Shown: positions 16,427 through 25,366 of the stretch, in pieces
Layout of the letters: every line of letters starts with the position of its first letter
Position numbering within the stretch: the stretch's first letter is position 1
From: Faecalicatena absiana
GTDB lineage: Bacteria > Bacillota > Bacilli > Lactobacillales > Lactobacillaceae
Direction: 5' to 3'
DNA length: 64,000 nucleotides
NCBI GenBank assembly: GCA_017309015.1
Contig: JAEDAG010000008.1
Coordinates: forward strand, 1-64,000
The notes under the pieces: model-generated
The model's input: only the letters and a program-made list of their open reading frames with translations
Databases searched by the model: none
Told to the model about the DNA's origin: nothing
Made by a program: the position numbers and the translations under genes

Positions 16427-17061
16427 TTCAGCACTCCTCCTTTTTCCATGTGCAGGAGCTGCTTGGAAGCGGCCAGCTCCTCTTGGTCGTGGGTCACCTG
16501 CACGATCGTGGTCCCCTCCTGGTGCACCCGGGCAATCAGCTGGTGGACGATCTGCTTGCTCTCTTCATCCAAACCGGTCGTCACCTCATCCAAGAGAAGG
16601 ACCTCCGGCCGGAAAAGCAGGTTGCGGATCAGCGCTACCCGCTGCTTCTCCCCGCCAGACAGGGTGGTAATCTTTTTATCCAAATAATCAGCTGGCAAAT
16701 CTACCTGCTTCAAGGCCTCCTGGGCCCGCTTTTCATCAAAGTCCTGCTTGCGGATGGCAAAAGGCAGGCTCAAGTTGTCCCGTACCGTTTCGTCAAACAA
16801 GGTTGGCTGCTGGAAGCAGTAGGACACCTGCCGGCGGTACTGGACCAGGTCCAGGTTGTCAAGATTTTGCCCCTTGTAAAAAATCTCTCCCTTATTAGGC
16901 GAGATCAAGCCCGCGATCAGCTTCAAAGTCGTGCTTTTCCCGCTGCCCGACGGCCCGGTCAAGGTGAGATAGTCCCCCTCCTCCACGGCAAAGGAAACGG
17001 CCTGTAGGATTTCCTGGTCACCAGCCCGGTAGGCCACCTGCTTGAGTTCAATAAGTGCCAT
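16423..17061 (-). CDS. FetA-family ABC transporter ATP-binding protein
   Basis: A 212-residue ABC ATPase: Walker A GPSGSGKST, Q-loop CFQQPTLF, signature LSGGEKQR, Walker B VLLLDEVTTGLD, and H-loop VTHDQEE. It pairs with the FetB-like permease, which it overlaps by four bases. The ATG follows AGGAGG. IS605 copy 1 ends only 43 bases upstream of the gene, so the native promoter has probably been cut or replaced; a TATAAA-like -10 remains at about 17087-17093. Confidence 0.88.
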   Translation of the reverse strand: MALIELKQVAYRAGDQEILQAVSFAVEEGDYLTLTGPSGSGKSTTLKLIAGLISPNKGEIFYKGQNLDNLDLVQYRRQVSYCFQQPTLFDETVRDNLSLPFAIRKQDFDEKRAQEALKQVDLPADYLDKKITTLSGGEKQRVALIRNLLFRPEVLLLDEVTTGLDEESKQIVHQLIARVHQEGTTIVQVTHDQEELAASKQLLHMEKGGVLK

Positions 17062-17104
17062 TTTTTCCTCCTGATTTCTGCAACTTTTATACTACAGTTA
17101 CATT

Positions 17105-17370
17105 ATGACATGCTCCCCCGACCAAGGTCGGGGGTTTCTTTATAGGCTAGTGCTCACGCGCAGCCTACAGCTTCTGAGAACGACCAACTTATTCTTGCAA
17201 GCAGGCTTGACCGAGGTCAAGCCTGCTTTTTTACTGGTTCTGTCCAGCAAGCTGAACAGCAGTGCAAAAACAGAGGTCAGTCTATTTATCACGGAAGTGC
17301 CCCCTCCGACGATTCCGCCAAGCCGCATTGGCTGCTGTTTGACGGTACGATTTTTTCTTGCCCAGCTCTC
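17105..17370 (-). ncRNA. Probable omega RNA (reRNA) of IS605 copy 1
   Basis: The 266 bases between the tnpB stop and the right end are nearly identical in all three copies and rich in hairpins. By analogy with TnpB systems, this RNA would use the bases just beyond the right end (on the minus strand, AATGTAACTGTAG...) as guide. It is inferred from position; expression is not shown. Confidence 0.55.
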
Positions 17371-18549
17371 TCAGAGCTGGGCAAGTCCTTTAAGCAAAAT
17401 ATTGATTGATGCATTGACGTCACGGTCATGGTGCGCCTTGCAGAATGGGCAGTCCCATTCCCGCACTGACAGTGGCTTCTTGCCCGTATCCTTGCCGCAT
17501 TTTGAGCAGATTCGGCTGGTGTGTGCTGGATTGACCTTAATGAGGATCTTTCCGTACTTCTTGCATTTGTATTCCAGCATGTCACGAAATCTGCCCCAGC
17601 TTTGGCGCAGAATTGAGCGGGCAAGGTGGTGATTCTTCGTCATGTTCTTGATCTTTAAATCCTCAATGACGATGACGTCGTATTCCTTCACCAGTTGATT
17701 CGTTACCTTGTGCAGATAGTCATCGCGCTGATTTGTGATGCGGCTCATATAGCGGTTCTTGGCGACATTGGCTTTCTGCCAGTTGCGATAGTCAGACAGG
17801 CTTTTTGCGCCAAGAACCTTTTTGCTGGCGTCCTGCTGCGACTTAACCAAAGCCAAATGACGGCGCTTGGATGACTTACTCTGCCAGATTTCTGCTTGTT
17901 TCTCGCAGTAATCTGATGAGAACTTGTCAAACTTTCTGCCGTCTGACAGGATGGCCAAGTGCGTCAGCCCCACGTCAATGCCAACTGCCTTGCCAGTCTT
18001 TGGCAGGAAGGCGATCTTTTTCTCCACAATGAGAGAAAGCCAGTAGCGCCCGCAAGCATCGACGCTGATCGTGTAGCGCTTGATCTTGCCGTCGATGACG
18101 CCGGTTTTCGATGATCTGACTCTTCTCAGCTTCGGCAGGAACATGTTTCTTTTGCCCATGATCCGGATGCCGGACGACTTGCCAGTATATGACTGCTTGG
18201 CGTTATGCTTTGAGTGGAAGCGGGGCTTGCGCCTCGTTCCGGCAAAGAACGCCTCCCAGGCATCGCTGATGTTCTTGGTCACGATTTGGAAGCTGGAGCT
18301 GTCGCTTGCCTTGAGAAATGGATATTCGTTTTTTAAAGCGGGAAGCAGATTGTTAAGATCGAATTCCGTTAACAATTTTGATTTCTTGTTGTTCTTGTAG
18401 CGTTCCTGATAGAGGCTGACAAGCTGATTCCAGAGGAAGCGGTCATTGCCAAAGAACTGTCTAAGTTTGGCTTGTTGTACGAGAGTCGGGTACAGTCTGA
18501 TTTTTACTCCATATTCCGGCAGATCTGACTTGCGCTTGCGTATTGCCAT
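17371..18549 (-). CDS. tnpB: TnpB RNA-guided nuclease, IS605 copy 1
   Basis: A 392-residue protein with all three RuvC-type catalytic motifs: D in GIDVGLTHLA, E in VIEDLKIKNM, and D in HHDRDVNAS. A zinc ribbon (CSKCG ... CPFC) sits between the last two. TnpB uses an RNA from the element's right end to cut DNA and favour retention of the element. It starts at an ATG behind GGAGGAAGCGAC, 22 bases after the tnpA remnant. It is more than 95 percent identical to the other two copies by eye. Confidence 0.92.
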   Translation of the reverse strand: MAIRKRKSDLPEYGVKIRLYPTLVQQAKLRQFFGNDRFLWNQLVSLYQERYKNNKKSKLLTEFDLNNLLPALKNEYPFLKASDSSSFQIVTKNISDAWEAFFAGTRRKPRFHSKHNAKQSYTGKSSGIRIMGKRNMFLPKLRRVRSSKTGVIDGKIKRYTISVDACGRYWLSLIVEKKIAFLPKTGKAVGIDVGLTHLAILSDGRKFDKFSSDYCEKQAEIWQSKSSKRRHLALVKSQQDASKKVLGAKSLSDYRNWQKANVAKNRYMSRITNQRDDYLHKVTNQLVKEYDVIVIEDLKIKNMTKNHHLARSILRQSWGRFRDMLEYKCKKYGKILIKVNPAHTSRICSKCGKDTGKKPLSVREWDCPFCKAHHDRDVNASINILLKGLAQL

Positions 18550-18571
18550 GTCGCTTCCTCCTTTCTAGCGT

Positions 18572-19039
18572 TTAGTGAAACGGTCTATTCCATTGCGTCT
18601 CAATGTATTTCTTGACGACAGCTTCGGTTGTCACTCCAATGCTTCCTGCATAATAGCTCGGTGACCACCCCAGAAGTATTCCTTCATCGTTTCCGGGTAC
18701 TTTTCAAAAAGCCACTTGGCCGTAATGCCTTTGAGCTTCCTGACGATATTTGTCACGCTCTCTTTGGGTTTGGCAGACAGCAGAATATGCACGTGAGTTG
18801 GCATTATTTCCAAAGCCTTGACCGTATACTCATTCTCACGGCAGATCTGCAGGATCTTGTCCTTGAGTGAATCGACAATAATTGGATTAGCCAAGGCTTG
18901 GTTGCGATACTTGGTACACCAGACGATGTGGTAATTGAGGTTGTATGCGTAGCCTCGTCCATGGATGATATCTGACTCATCATTCCTGAATTCGTATTTA
19001 ACTATATGAGTTGCACCTTCTTCCAGAAATTTCAGTCCT
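18572..19039 (-). pseudogene. tnpA: TnpA (Y1 HUH transposase), inactivated, IS605 copy 1
   Basis: The N-terminal part has the HUH motif (MPTHVHILLS). The frame breaks after EYFWGGH. The expected SPSYYAGSIGVTTEAVVKKY and YIETQ, which hold the catalytic Tyr, follow in another frame and end at 18572. The same break is in all three copies. In this copy, and in copy 2, the position of the start ATG seen in copy 3 is TTT, and no good start codon is visible. Confidence 0.85.
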
Positions 19040-19150
19040 TTAGCTATTTATATTATATCGCATACCGAACTAACGTTCACGCGTTAAAACAAAAAAGAGG
19101 GCGATTCAACTCGGCATTAAAATGCCAAGTTTTCTCGCCCTCAACGTAAT

Positions 19151-19187
19151 AAAAAGCAGTCAACTTTTTTGAAGCTGGCTGCTTTTT
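19151..19187 (-). terminator. Terminator of the ABC-2 operon
   Basis: AAAAAGCAG pairs with CTGCTTTTT, with further pairing of AGTCAAC/GAAGCTGGCT poor. IS605 copy 1 inserted immediately after it. Confidence 0.65.
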
Positions 19188-19193
19188 GCTCGT

Positions 19194-19730
19194 CTATTTT
19201 TTCTTTAAGCCCGATATTTTGCCGGAATCAAGCGTAGCCACTTTGGTCAAGCTGCTCTTGTACTGATAAAGGCTGCCCTCATCTGAAAGCCCGGCATTAT
19301 ATTTTAGAAAGGCATAGTAGTCATCACCAAGCTTAAACAGGTTCAGCATCGCGATAGCGTGCTTGCTTCTCTTGGCAATCAACTTAGTTAGCTTGACCCA
19401 GTTTTCATCAGAAGAGACCTGTTTGTTTTTCCTCAGTGCTTTCTCGTTTACCGTTAAGTAAATATGGTTTTTCTTGTCCGTATGCTCCACAAAAACTTGT
19501 GGGTCTACTTCAATCGGCTTAACAAACTGCTTGTTTTGACTGGACCTGCTTTTTTCGACCTTCCCGTTATCATAGATGGTCGCGAAGCTAGTTCCAGAGT
19601 CATCGTCTGCCGTTATTCTAGCTTCCAAAATCGCGCTGGCGCTGTTATCAATGTGCTTTAGCAACAACAATGCCCCAAGCAGCAGAACGACAATTAAGCC
19701 AGAAATAATCGTTGCTCTCTTTTTGTTCAT
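19194..19730 (-). CDS. Membrane-anchored extracytoplasmic protein, duplicate 1
   Basis: A 178-residue protein: short basic N-terminus, one helix (about residues 8-26), then a soluble outer domain. It begins MNKKRATIISGLIVVLLLGA. A paralogue at 24051-24584 differs at only about a dozen residues. I do not recognise the family. It is the last gene of the ABC-2 operon and ends at a terminator. The location outside the membrane suggests a helper or sensor for the exporter; that is inference. Confidence 0.6.
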   Translation of the reverse strand: MNKKRATIISGLIVVLLLGALLLLKHIDNSASAILEARITADDDSGTSFATIYDNGKVEKSRSSQNKQFVKPIEVDPQVFVEHTDKKNHIYLTVNEKALRKNKQVSSDENWVKLTKLIAKRSKHAIAMLNLFKLGDDYYAFLKYNAGLSDEGSLYQYKSSLTKVATLDSGKISGLKKK

Positions 19731-19849
19731 ATGTTTCTACCTTAAATTTGTCCTTTATAATAATATACCTTACCTCCTAGAGACGCTGCGCTCAATTCTA
19801 CTTTTCTATATACTGATTACGCTAAATAAGACAGCCTTTTCATCATATG

Positions 19850-20518
19850 TCACAAATCTTTTCTGGAAATTTCCTGCTGCACAATGAAAAACAAGAAAAG
19901 AAGCAAGCCTAACATTATCGGCAAGCAGGAGAAGAGTAAAGTAGCAAATTCTGGGACGACAAAATCATAAAGTATGGACAAGTGGTGGTTAACATTCAAG
20001 AAGAAAGAAAGACCATTTATAACAAACCCTACTAGAAATGCCGTAATTCGATTACTAATTAGAAAGCAAAAACTGGTAAGCAGAAGAAGAGCCAAGCACG
20101 ACAAAATTAAATATAAACAGCGAATCAATGCCTCAGTAGCTACTGCCCCTAACGTCGGCCTCCAGCCATTAACAAACATCCCCGTTAAACTACCACACGC
20201 CCATGGTAGCAGACTTGAAAGTAGTATCTCTATCAAACGGTACTTAAGTTGCTTCCAAATAATCCATCTTCCACCAGCGATGTAAATATCTTGAAATCTA
20301 ATTCGAAAGGTACTCAATAAAAGCAAGATCTGACTAGGTATTAAGAGGCTAAAAATCAGAAAGCGCGAGAACAGAGTTTGCTCTAACCACAGGTTTTGCT
20401 GTGTATTACTTATTAAAAACGCATTGCTACATCCCCCAAAGAATAGCAATGCGGCAGTTAACAGATACCACTTGTGTACAGTCGTATCTAACAGCCACTG
20501 CTGTTTAATAACCTTCAC
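19850..20518 (-). CDS. ABC-2-type permease-like membrane protein, paralogue A
   Basis: A 222-residue protein with about six membrane helices. I chose the GTG at 20518 (VKVIKQQWLLD), nine bases after GGAGG, because the paralogue at 23193 aligns from the same point and gives the same length. The pattern HKWYLL..., FSRFLIFSLLIPSQILLLLS and SFFLNVNHH is shared with that paralogue, at perhaps 60 percent identity. It is probably a transmembrane subunit of the exporter driven by the ATPase at 21841. Substrate unknown. Confidence 0.65.
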   Translation of the reverse strand: MKVIKQQWLLDTTVHKWYLLTAALLFFGGCSNAFLISNTQQNLWLEQTLFSRFLIFSLLIPSQILLLLSTFRIRFQDIYIAGGRWIIWKQLKYRLIEILLSSLLPWACGSLTGMFVNGWRPTLGAVATEALIRCLYLILSCLALLLLTSFCFLISNRITAFLVGFVINGLSFFLNVNHHLSILYDFVVPEFATLLFSCLPIMLGLLLFLFFIVQQEISRKDL

Positions 20519-20547
20519 ACTTAGACTCCTCCCTTTTCGCACGAAAA

Positions 20548-21330
20548 TTACAGCACGGCCCGGCGGCAAGCCAGCTTATACATCCCCATACAGTAGGCAG
20601 TTAACGCTATCGTCATCAAAGCTGTCAGCCATAACAGTGGACGGCTGCCATTCTCTGGCAAGAAATCAGTAGGTGATATGCTTGGCATATCATCAATTGG
20701 TAAAACGGCATCCAATTCCATTAAGATCAGCTCTAAAACCAAGGCTGTACTCAATGATGCAAAGCGATTTCTAATCCAAACCGAGTTGACCAAGACAAAT
20801 ACCGAAAACAAACCTCCCCAGACAGAAGCTAACAAGATGTTTAAACATGCGTGAACAAATGGATGACTATAGTACAAAGAAACCAGCATGGTGTTGAAGT
20901 TGAAAACCCCAATATTGATATTCAGCAAATTATCTGGCTTAAAATTGGGAAGAATCAACAGATACCCCAGCAGGTTAAAAAGCATAGGGATCATGATGGT
21001 CACAAAACCAGTCATAAAAGCCATAGCCACATATTGCATAATCAAACGAGCTACAGGCACCTGCAGTTTAAACTTATTGAATAGACCGCTGTCTAAGTCC
21101 TCTTTTAACATGTTTCCTGCTGGAATGCTGGCCAAAAAGGGCAAGAGAATGAAGAAAATTGTCGTTGCAGATGAGTCAGTATTAATTGATAACCAGCGGG
21201 TGTAAGGCGAGTCGATATTCGCCATGCCAGTGTAGCAGTTGACGATTATCTGCCCCAAACTTACTGCCATTCCAACAGCAATCGCCGCGACAAACCAGCG
21301 CTTATTTAATCTTGACCATAATAAACTCAT
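20548..21330 (-). CDS. ABC-2-type permease, subunit C
   Basis: A protein of about 260 residues with six membrane helices, starting MSLLWSRLNKRW. The ATG at 21330 has GAGGG upstream; one at 21345 overlaps the previous stop (ATGA) and is also possible. The stretch FLASIPAGNMLKEDLDSGLF is typical of ABC-2 permeases of the antibiotic or bacteriocin immunity type. It would form part of the exporter with the ATPase at 21841. Confidence 0.7.
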   Translation of the reverse strand: MSLLWSRLNKRWFVAAIAVGMAVSLGQIIVNCYTGMANIDSPYTRWLSINTDSSATTIFFILLPFLASIPAGNMLKEDLDSGLFNKFKLQVPVARLIMQYVAMAFMTGFVTIMIPMLFNLLGYLLILPNFKPDNLLNINIGVFNFNTMLVSLYYSHPFVHACLNILLASVWGGLFSVFVLVNSVWIRNRFASLSTALVLELILMELDAVLPIDDMPSISPTDFLPENGSRPLLWLTALMTIALTAYCMGMYKLACRRAVL

Positions 21331-21341
21331 TCTATCTTCCC

Positions 21342-21851
21342 TCATTCCAAAAGCAGTGAATATTTCTTATACCCATTGCCATCCCCAACCAAAAAGCTAA
21401 ATCTGGCCGGTGCGTTTTCTGTATCGTACCAACTTCGCACATTGTCAAATTTCAGCGTCAATGGCTGGGGAGTCTTGTTAGTCAAATATCCAATGGCCAT
21501 TTTGTGCCCCTTGCCATCCACCACATCAAGATCTGATTGATTGCTGATGCTGTATGGCATATTGAAATGCATGTTGTCAACCGCTGCGATTATGCCGCGC
21601 TTGCCATCCGCGTAATAGCCACGATCTTTCAGATCAACCTTTACAGTCAAATAGACGTTTTCTTTCCCTTTGACCATCTTGGCGGACAGAATCTTAAAGT
21701 TGATTCCCGGAGCATGAACCTCCTGCCCTTTTTTGACCAAAATTTCCTTGTCTACCCCGCGGCAAACAGGATTAGCGTTTACTTGCCAATAGCGCAGGCC
21801 TGCCAGCACGCACAAGACGATGGCTGCTGCCAGCCATACTTTACGCTTCAT
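21342..21851 (-). CDS. Signal-anchored extracytoplasmic protein of the ABC-2 operon
   Basis: A 169-residue protein with one N-terminal helix (MKRKVWLAAAIVLCVLAGLR) and an outer beta-rich domain. It overlaps the end of the ATPase gene by 11 bases, which argues for coupled translation, and leads straight into permease C. The fold resembles the small accessory proteins (DUF-type immunoglobulin-like) often found with lactobacillal ABC-2 exporters, but I cannot name it. Confidence 0.6.
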   Translation of the reverse strand: MKRKVWLAAAIVLCVLAGLRYWQVNANPVCRGVDKEILVKKGQEVHAPGINFKILSAKMVKGKENVYLTVKVDLKDRGYYADGKRGIIAAVDNMHFNMPYSISNQSDLDVVDGKGHKMAIGYLTNKTPQPLTLKFDNVRSWYDTENAPARFSFLVGDGNGYKKYSLLLE

Positions 21852-22470
21852 GAACCACACCTTCTTCAACTTTAAAGCGCTTGGTTGCCACTTGATTAAC
21901 AAAATCCCGGTCATGTGAGGCGATGACAAAAGTGCATCCCTTGCTTTGCCGCAACTTAATCAAATCCACCAACTTATCAATACTATCGCTGTCCAAAGCG
22001 TTGGTCGGTTCATCTAAAACAATCAGCGGATATGACCCCAAGAAGGCTTCAGCAATACCCAGCTTCTGCTTCATCCCTAAAGAAAACTTCTTGACCTTTT
22101 CATTAGGAAAGCGGCTTAAGTCAAAGTATTTCAGCAATTCTGCAATTTCCGCAGCAGAAATATGCTCATCAAGCTTGGCTAAAAGCTCCATATTCTGCGT
22201 TGCCGTGAATTCTGTAATCAAGCTGGGATTTTCAATCAGAATTCCGGCCTTGACCGGATAAGCATCTTGTGGCTTGACCTGCTTGCCAGCTACCAAGACT
22301 TCCCCGTCAACCTTCATCAAGCCCAAAATCGTCTTTAAAATCAAGGTCTTCCCCGATCCGTTGATCCCTTCAAAAACCGCGATCTGGCCAGCCTCAATCT
22401 TGCAGTTTACTTGACTGAGCAGCTGCCGGCCTGAGATGACCTTGTTTACATTCTTTAACTCAATAAACAT
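21841..22470 (-). CDS. ABC transporter ATP-binding protein (ABC-2 exporter)
   Basis: A 209-residue ATPase: Walker A GINGSGKT, signature FSLGMKQKLG, Walker B LIVLDEPTNALD, and H-loop IASHDRDF. The LGMKQ form of the signature is usual in exporters of the BcrA/LanF class, which remove peptides or lipids or give self-immunity. It starts at the ATG at 22470 behind AGGAGGAAG. It is the only ATPase in an operon with three or four membrane partners. Confidence 0.85.
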   Translation of the reverse strand: MFIELKNVNKVISGRQLLSQVNCKIEAGQIAVFEGINGSGKTLILKTILGLMKVDGEVLVAGKQVKPQDAYPVKAGILIENPSLITEFTATQNMELLAKLDEHISAAEIAELLKYFDLSRFPNEKVKKFSLGMKQKLGIAEAFLGSYPLIVLDEPTNALDSDSIDKLVDLIKLRQSKGCTFVIASHDRDFVNQVATKRFKVEEGVVHEA

Positions 22471-22480
22471 TCTTCCTCCT

Positions 22481-23191
22481 TTAGACCCAGCCGTGCTTGC
22501 TGTCAACTAACACGTACAGCAAAGCCCAAAGCAAGGTCCACACTAACATAAACAACTCTGCGCCACTGGTCCAGCGGCTAAACATTAAAGCATTCAGCGG
22601 ATTGCCGCTCCAAGCCGTCAAAGAGGTCGAAACCAACAAGACGATTGGCATAATCAGGCCCAAAGCGGGGGTGAATTCACTGCAGCTGGCTTGAATCAGT
22701 AAAAGTGAACTCACCCCAAGCCAGGCAATTAACATCCAGTACAATTCTGCCGCTCCTCCTTGCCAGGGTCCCAGAACAAGAGGAGAGTTGCCACACAGCA
22801 AGTCTTTCAACCACAGGCAGGCATTGCTTGCCAAGACGTAAACTGCGGCCAAAAGCAATTGCAATATGACATTGACCCAGCTGAAATGACTTGGCTTGAT
22901 CTGCTGGCCCCGCAGCTGCATTACCCTGCTGATCCACAATTCCTTGAAAATATTCAAGCTAATCATCAGCGGGAAAAAGAAATAGCCGAACCACAAGACC
23001 GGAAAGTCTCTAATCCCAGCCCTTATCTCTGCCAGGCCAAGCCCTTGGAAGACCATTATACTGGCACTTCTGCCGTTTCTCATGAAACCACCGGCAACTA
23101 GTAAAAACAAACAGATCAACAGTAGCCAAGATAGGAATCTCACCTTTATCAGCTGCCAGAAATACAAAAACTGATCTTTAAAAAGCCGCAT
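22481..23191 (-). CDS. ABC-2-type permease, subunit B
   Basis: A 236-residue membrane protein with about six helices, starting MRLFKDQFLYFWQLIKVRFL. The ATG at 23191 follows GGAAAGGACTGG-like sequence and begins two bases after the stop of paralogue A' at 23193. It has no close match elsewhere in the window. It lies directly upstream of the ATPase gene. Confidence 0.65.
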   Translation of the reverse strand: MRLFKDQFLYFWQLIKVRFLSWLLLICLFLLVAGGFMRNGRSASIMVFQGLGLAEIRAGIRDFPVLWFGYFFFPLMISLNIFKELWISRVMQLRGQQIKPSHFSWVNVILQLLLAAVYVLASNACLWLKDLLCGNSPLVLGPWQGGAAELYWMLIAWLGVSSLLLIQASCSEFTPALGLIMPIVLLVSTSLTAWSGNPLNALMFSRWTSGAELFMLVWTLLWALLYVLVDSKHGWV

Positions 23192-23192
23192 T

Positions 23193-23861
23193 TTACCAGT
23201 CCTTTCTAGCGATTTCCATTTGCACGCCAACAGCTAGAAACAAGACTATGCTTAGCAGGATCGGCAAGCGGGACAGAAGCAGGGTTCCCAAATCATCGAT
23301 GAGAAAATCATAGAACAAGGAAAAATGATGGTTGACGTTCAAGAAAAAGGAAATTCCGCTTAGAATAAAGCCGGCCAGAAAGGCCCAGATTCTCTTGCTA
23401 GCCAGCAAACAGAGACTGACTAGCAAGAGAATAGCCAGGCAGGACAAGGACAGATACAGGTAGCGAATCAATGCTTCTGCCACTATAGTCCCTAATCTGG
23501 TCCCCCAGCCATTGAGGCACATGCCGATTAAGCAGCCAGCTCCCCATGGCACAAGGGTCACGAGCAAAGCCATCGCCAAATGGTACTCCAGCTGCTTCCA
23601 AATTATTCGCCTGCTCCCAGTAACATATATATCCTGCAGACGGACACGAAATGTACTCAGTACAAGCAAGATCTGAGCAGGAACCAGCAAGCTGAAAATC
23701 AGGAAGCGTGAGAATATGGTCTGGCTTAACCACTGATTTTGCGGCGCGTCGCTTACCAGAATTGCAGTACTGCATCCCCCAAATAAAATTAAAATGTCTG
23801 CTAGGAAATACCACTTACGTATAGCATTGTCCTGCAACCATTGTTGCCTGATAATATGCAA
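23193..23861 (-). CDS. ABC-2-type permease-like membrane protein, paralogue A'
   Basis: A 222-residue protein with six helices, paralogous to 19850-20518. I prefer the TTG at 23861 (LHIIRQQWLQDN), nine bases after GAGGAG, because the ATG at 23870 touches the ribosome site and because the paralogue then has the same start and length. It is the first gene of the ABC-2 operon proper; a terminator separates it from the copy of the anchored protein upstream. Confidence 0.65.
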   Translation of the reverse strand: MHIIRQQWLQDNAIRKWYFLADILILFGGCSTAILVSDAPQNQWLSQTIFSRFLIFSLLVPAQILLVLSTFRVRLQDIYVTGSRRIIWKQLEYHLAMALLVTLVPWGAGCLIGMCLNGWGTRLGTIVAEALIRYLYLSLSCLAILLLVSLCLLASKRIWAFLAGFILSGISFFLNVNHHFSLFYDFLIDDLGTLLLSRLPILLSIVLFLAVGVQMEIARKDW

Positions 23862-23994
23862 TTCACTCATCTCCTCAATTATTTTCGACCCCTCAATCGC
23901 TTTCATTATAGTTCCATAAATGATATTAGTATACACTTTTTTTGATAACATCGGTTATTAAAACATGCACCATTATTTCCAATAAAATGCAAAA

Positions 23995-24036
23995 AAAGTG
24001 AAACCTTCAAACAAAGTTTCACTCTTTTCATCAACG
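23995..24036 (-). terminator. Terminator after anchored protein duplicate 2
   Basis: AGTGAAAC pairs with GTTTCACT, with a T run on the minus strand. The sequence is almost the same as the gnd terminator at 26324-26370. Confidence 0.8.
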
Positions 24037-24050
24037 ATTGCTTTGCTCGC

Positions 24051-24584
24051 TTATTTTTTCTTTAAGCCAGATATTTTGCCGGAATCAAGCTTTGCCACTT
24101 TGGTCAAGCTGCTCTTGTACTGATAAAGGCTACCATCATCTGAAAGACCGGCATTGTATTTTAGAAAGACATAGTAGTCATCGCCAAGCTTAAACAGGCT
24201 CAGCATCGCGATAGCGTGCTTGCTTCTCTTGGCGATCAGCTTAGTTAGCTTGACCCAGTTTTCGTCAGAAGAGACCTGTTTGTTTTTCCTCAGTGCTTTC
24301 TCGTTTACCGTTAAGTAAGTATTATTTTTCTTGTCCGTATGATCCACAAAAACTTGTGGATCTACTTCAATCGGCTTAACAAACTGCTTGTTTTGGCTGG
24401 ACCTGCTTTTTTCGACCTTCCCGTTATCATAGATGGTCGCGAAGCTAGTTCCAGAGCCATCGTCAGCCGTTATTTTAGCTTCCAAAATCGCGCTGGCGCT
24501 GTTGTCGACGTGCTTTAACAGCAACAATGTTCCAAGCAGCAGAATGACAATTAAGCCAGAAATAATCGTTGCTCTCTTTTTGTT
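24051..24584 (-). CDS. Membrane-anchored extracytoplasmic protein, duplicate 2
   Basis: A 177-residue near-copy of the protein at 19194-19730 (for example I to V, D to G and H to N changes; about 93 percent identity by eye). It starts MNKKRATIISGLIVILLLGT at 24584, behind GGAAGG. It forms its own unit with a terminator, upstream of the ABC-2 operon. Its upstream flank is an IS30 remnant, so the promoter may have been altered. Confidence 0.6.
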   Translation of the reverse strand, partial: NKKRATIISGLIVILLLGTLLLLKHVDNSASAILEAKITADDGSGTSFATIYDNGKVEKSRSSQNKQFVKPIEVDPQVFVDHTDKKNNTYLTVNEKALRKNKQVSSDENWVKLTKLIAKRSKHAIAMLSLFKLGDDYYVFLKYNAGLSDDGSLYQYKSSLTKVAKLDSGKISGLKKK

Positions 24585-24650
24585 CATATCTATCATCCTT
24601 CCATATGTTTTAACCGCTTTTACGCTATTTCTGTTTGCTAAATTTGTCAA

Positions 24651-24956
24651 CTATATATTTATGTCGATTGCAATAATAAATTGAACACTTGCCAATAGCA
24701 TCTGGTAGACCTTACGGGTATCGATTCTAGGACTGCGTTCATCGATGCTTCGGTCTAGAATGCGCTTGTTTGCATGAACACGACGAGCCTTGGTATTGCA
24801 CTTTACCTTTTCTGGGAGGTCGATGTTCCTGATGTCCATAAGGCCAAGGTCGACGTAGTTGTACAGAGTCTTGGTAGACACGACCTGATCTTTTGGGAAG
24901 ATACCTTCGGCTAAAGTATAGCCAACGCAGGCATCAAGAGACCAGCCTCGCTTATG
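24651..24956 (-). pseudogene. IS30-family transposase fragment
   Basis: On the minus strand the frame reads HKRGWSLDACVGYTLAEGIF, then STKTLYNYVDLGLMDIRNID and LPEKVKCNTKARR, then the RILDRSIDERSPRIDTR stretch, before going off into unrelated residues. This is the middle part of IS30-type transposases, just before the first catalytic domain residues. Both ends are missing and no terminal repeats are seen. Confidence 0.8.
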
Positions 24957-25040
24957 GAAACTTGGGAAACATAGTTGATGAACTTACTTCGACGAAGAAA
25001 AAAGCTCTTACGGCTGCATTCACGTCTATGGCGCTCATAA

Positions 25041-25229
25041 GTGTGCCGGGGGCGCCGGCCTACATGGCGGTGCTTTATCGATGGCCGCTACATGGTGGGG
25101 ATGCAGATGATCATGCGCGTCGCCATCATCACGGTGGCGATCGCGCTGGGCTTTTTGCTGTCGGCCCTGTTTCAGGAGGCGCTGAACAAGCTGATTAAGC
25201 GTCGGCGGTGCGCGCGGCTGCGGCGGTAG
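25041..25229 (+). other. Short membrane-type open frame, probably a gene fragment
   Basis: The 62-codon frame contains one clear hydrophobic helix (MIMRVAIITVAIALGFLLSA) and a basic end. It has no ribosome site. It lies in a mosaic of fragments between the IS30 remnant and the 42-bp array, and may be the tail of a lost membrane protein. Confidence 0.25.
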
Positions 25230-25261
25230 ACTTTTGGATAATTTGGCCCGGAGGGGCTACA

Positions 25262-25366
25262 ATGTTGGCTGACGAGTCGAGAAAAACGCATGGTGCTTAT
25301 TTTGAGATAGAGGGCATCCGGCTTAACTGCCAGACGCGGGAAGCGTCGATGCTGACACACCCTTGA
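25262..25366 (+). CDS. 34-codon open frame with a strong ribosome site
   Basis: MLADESRKTHGAYFEIEGIR then LNCQTREASMLTHP. The ATG has GGAGG seven bases upstream, better than many real genes here, yet the frame is very short. It could be the start of a truncated gene or a small protein. The stretch from here to the terminator at 25433 shows nothing else I can assign. Confidence 0.35.
   Translation: MLADESRKTHGAYFEIEGIRLNCQTREASMLTHP

Larger units (their letters stand above)
17105..19145 (-). mobile_element. IS605-family element, copy 1
   Basis: A 2041-bp element carrying tnpA (broken) and tnpB (intact) in the same direction. The left end (GTTGAGGGCGAG, at 19145 on the minus strand) lies directly after TTTATTAC. 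The right end ends TCAT (17105-17108) after the hairpin CCCCCGACC/GGTCGGGGG. Ends were set by comparing all three copies and by the frame restored at copy 2. There is no target duplication, as expected for single-strand transposition. Confidence 0.9.
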
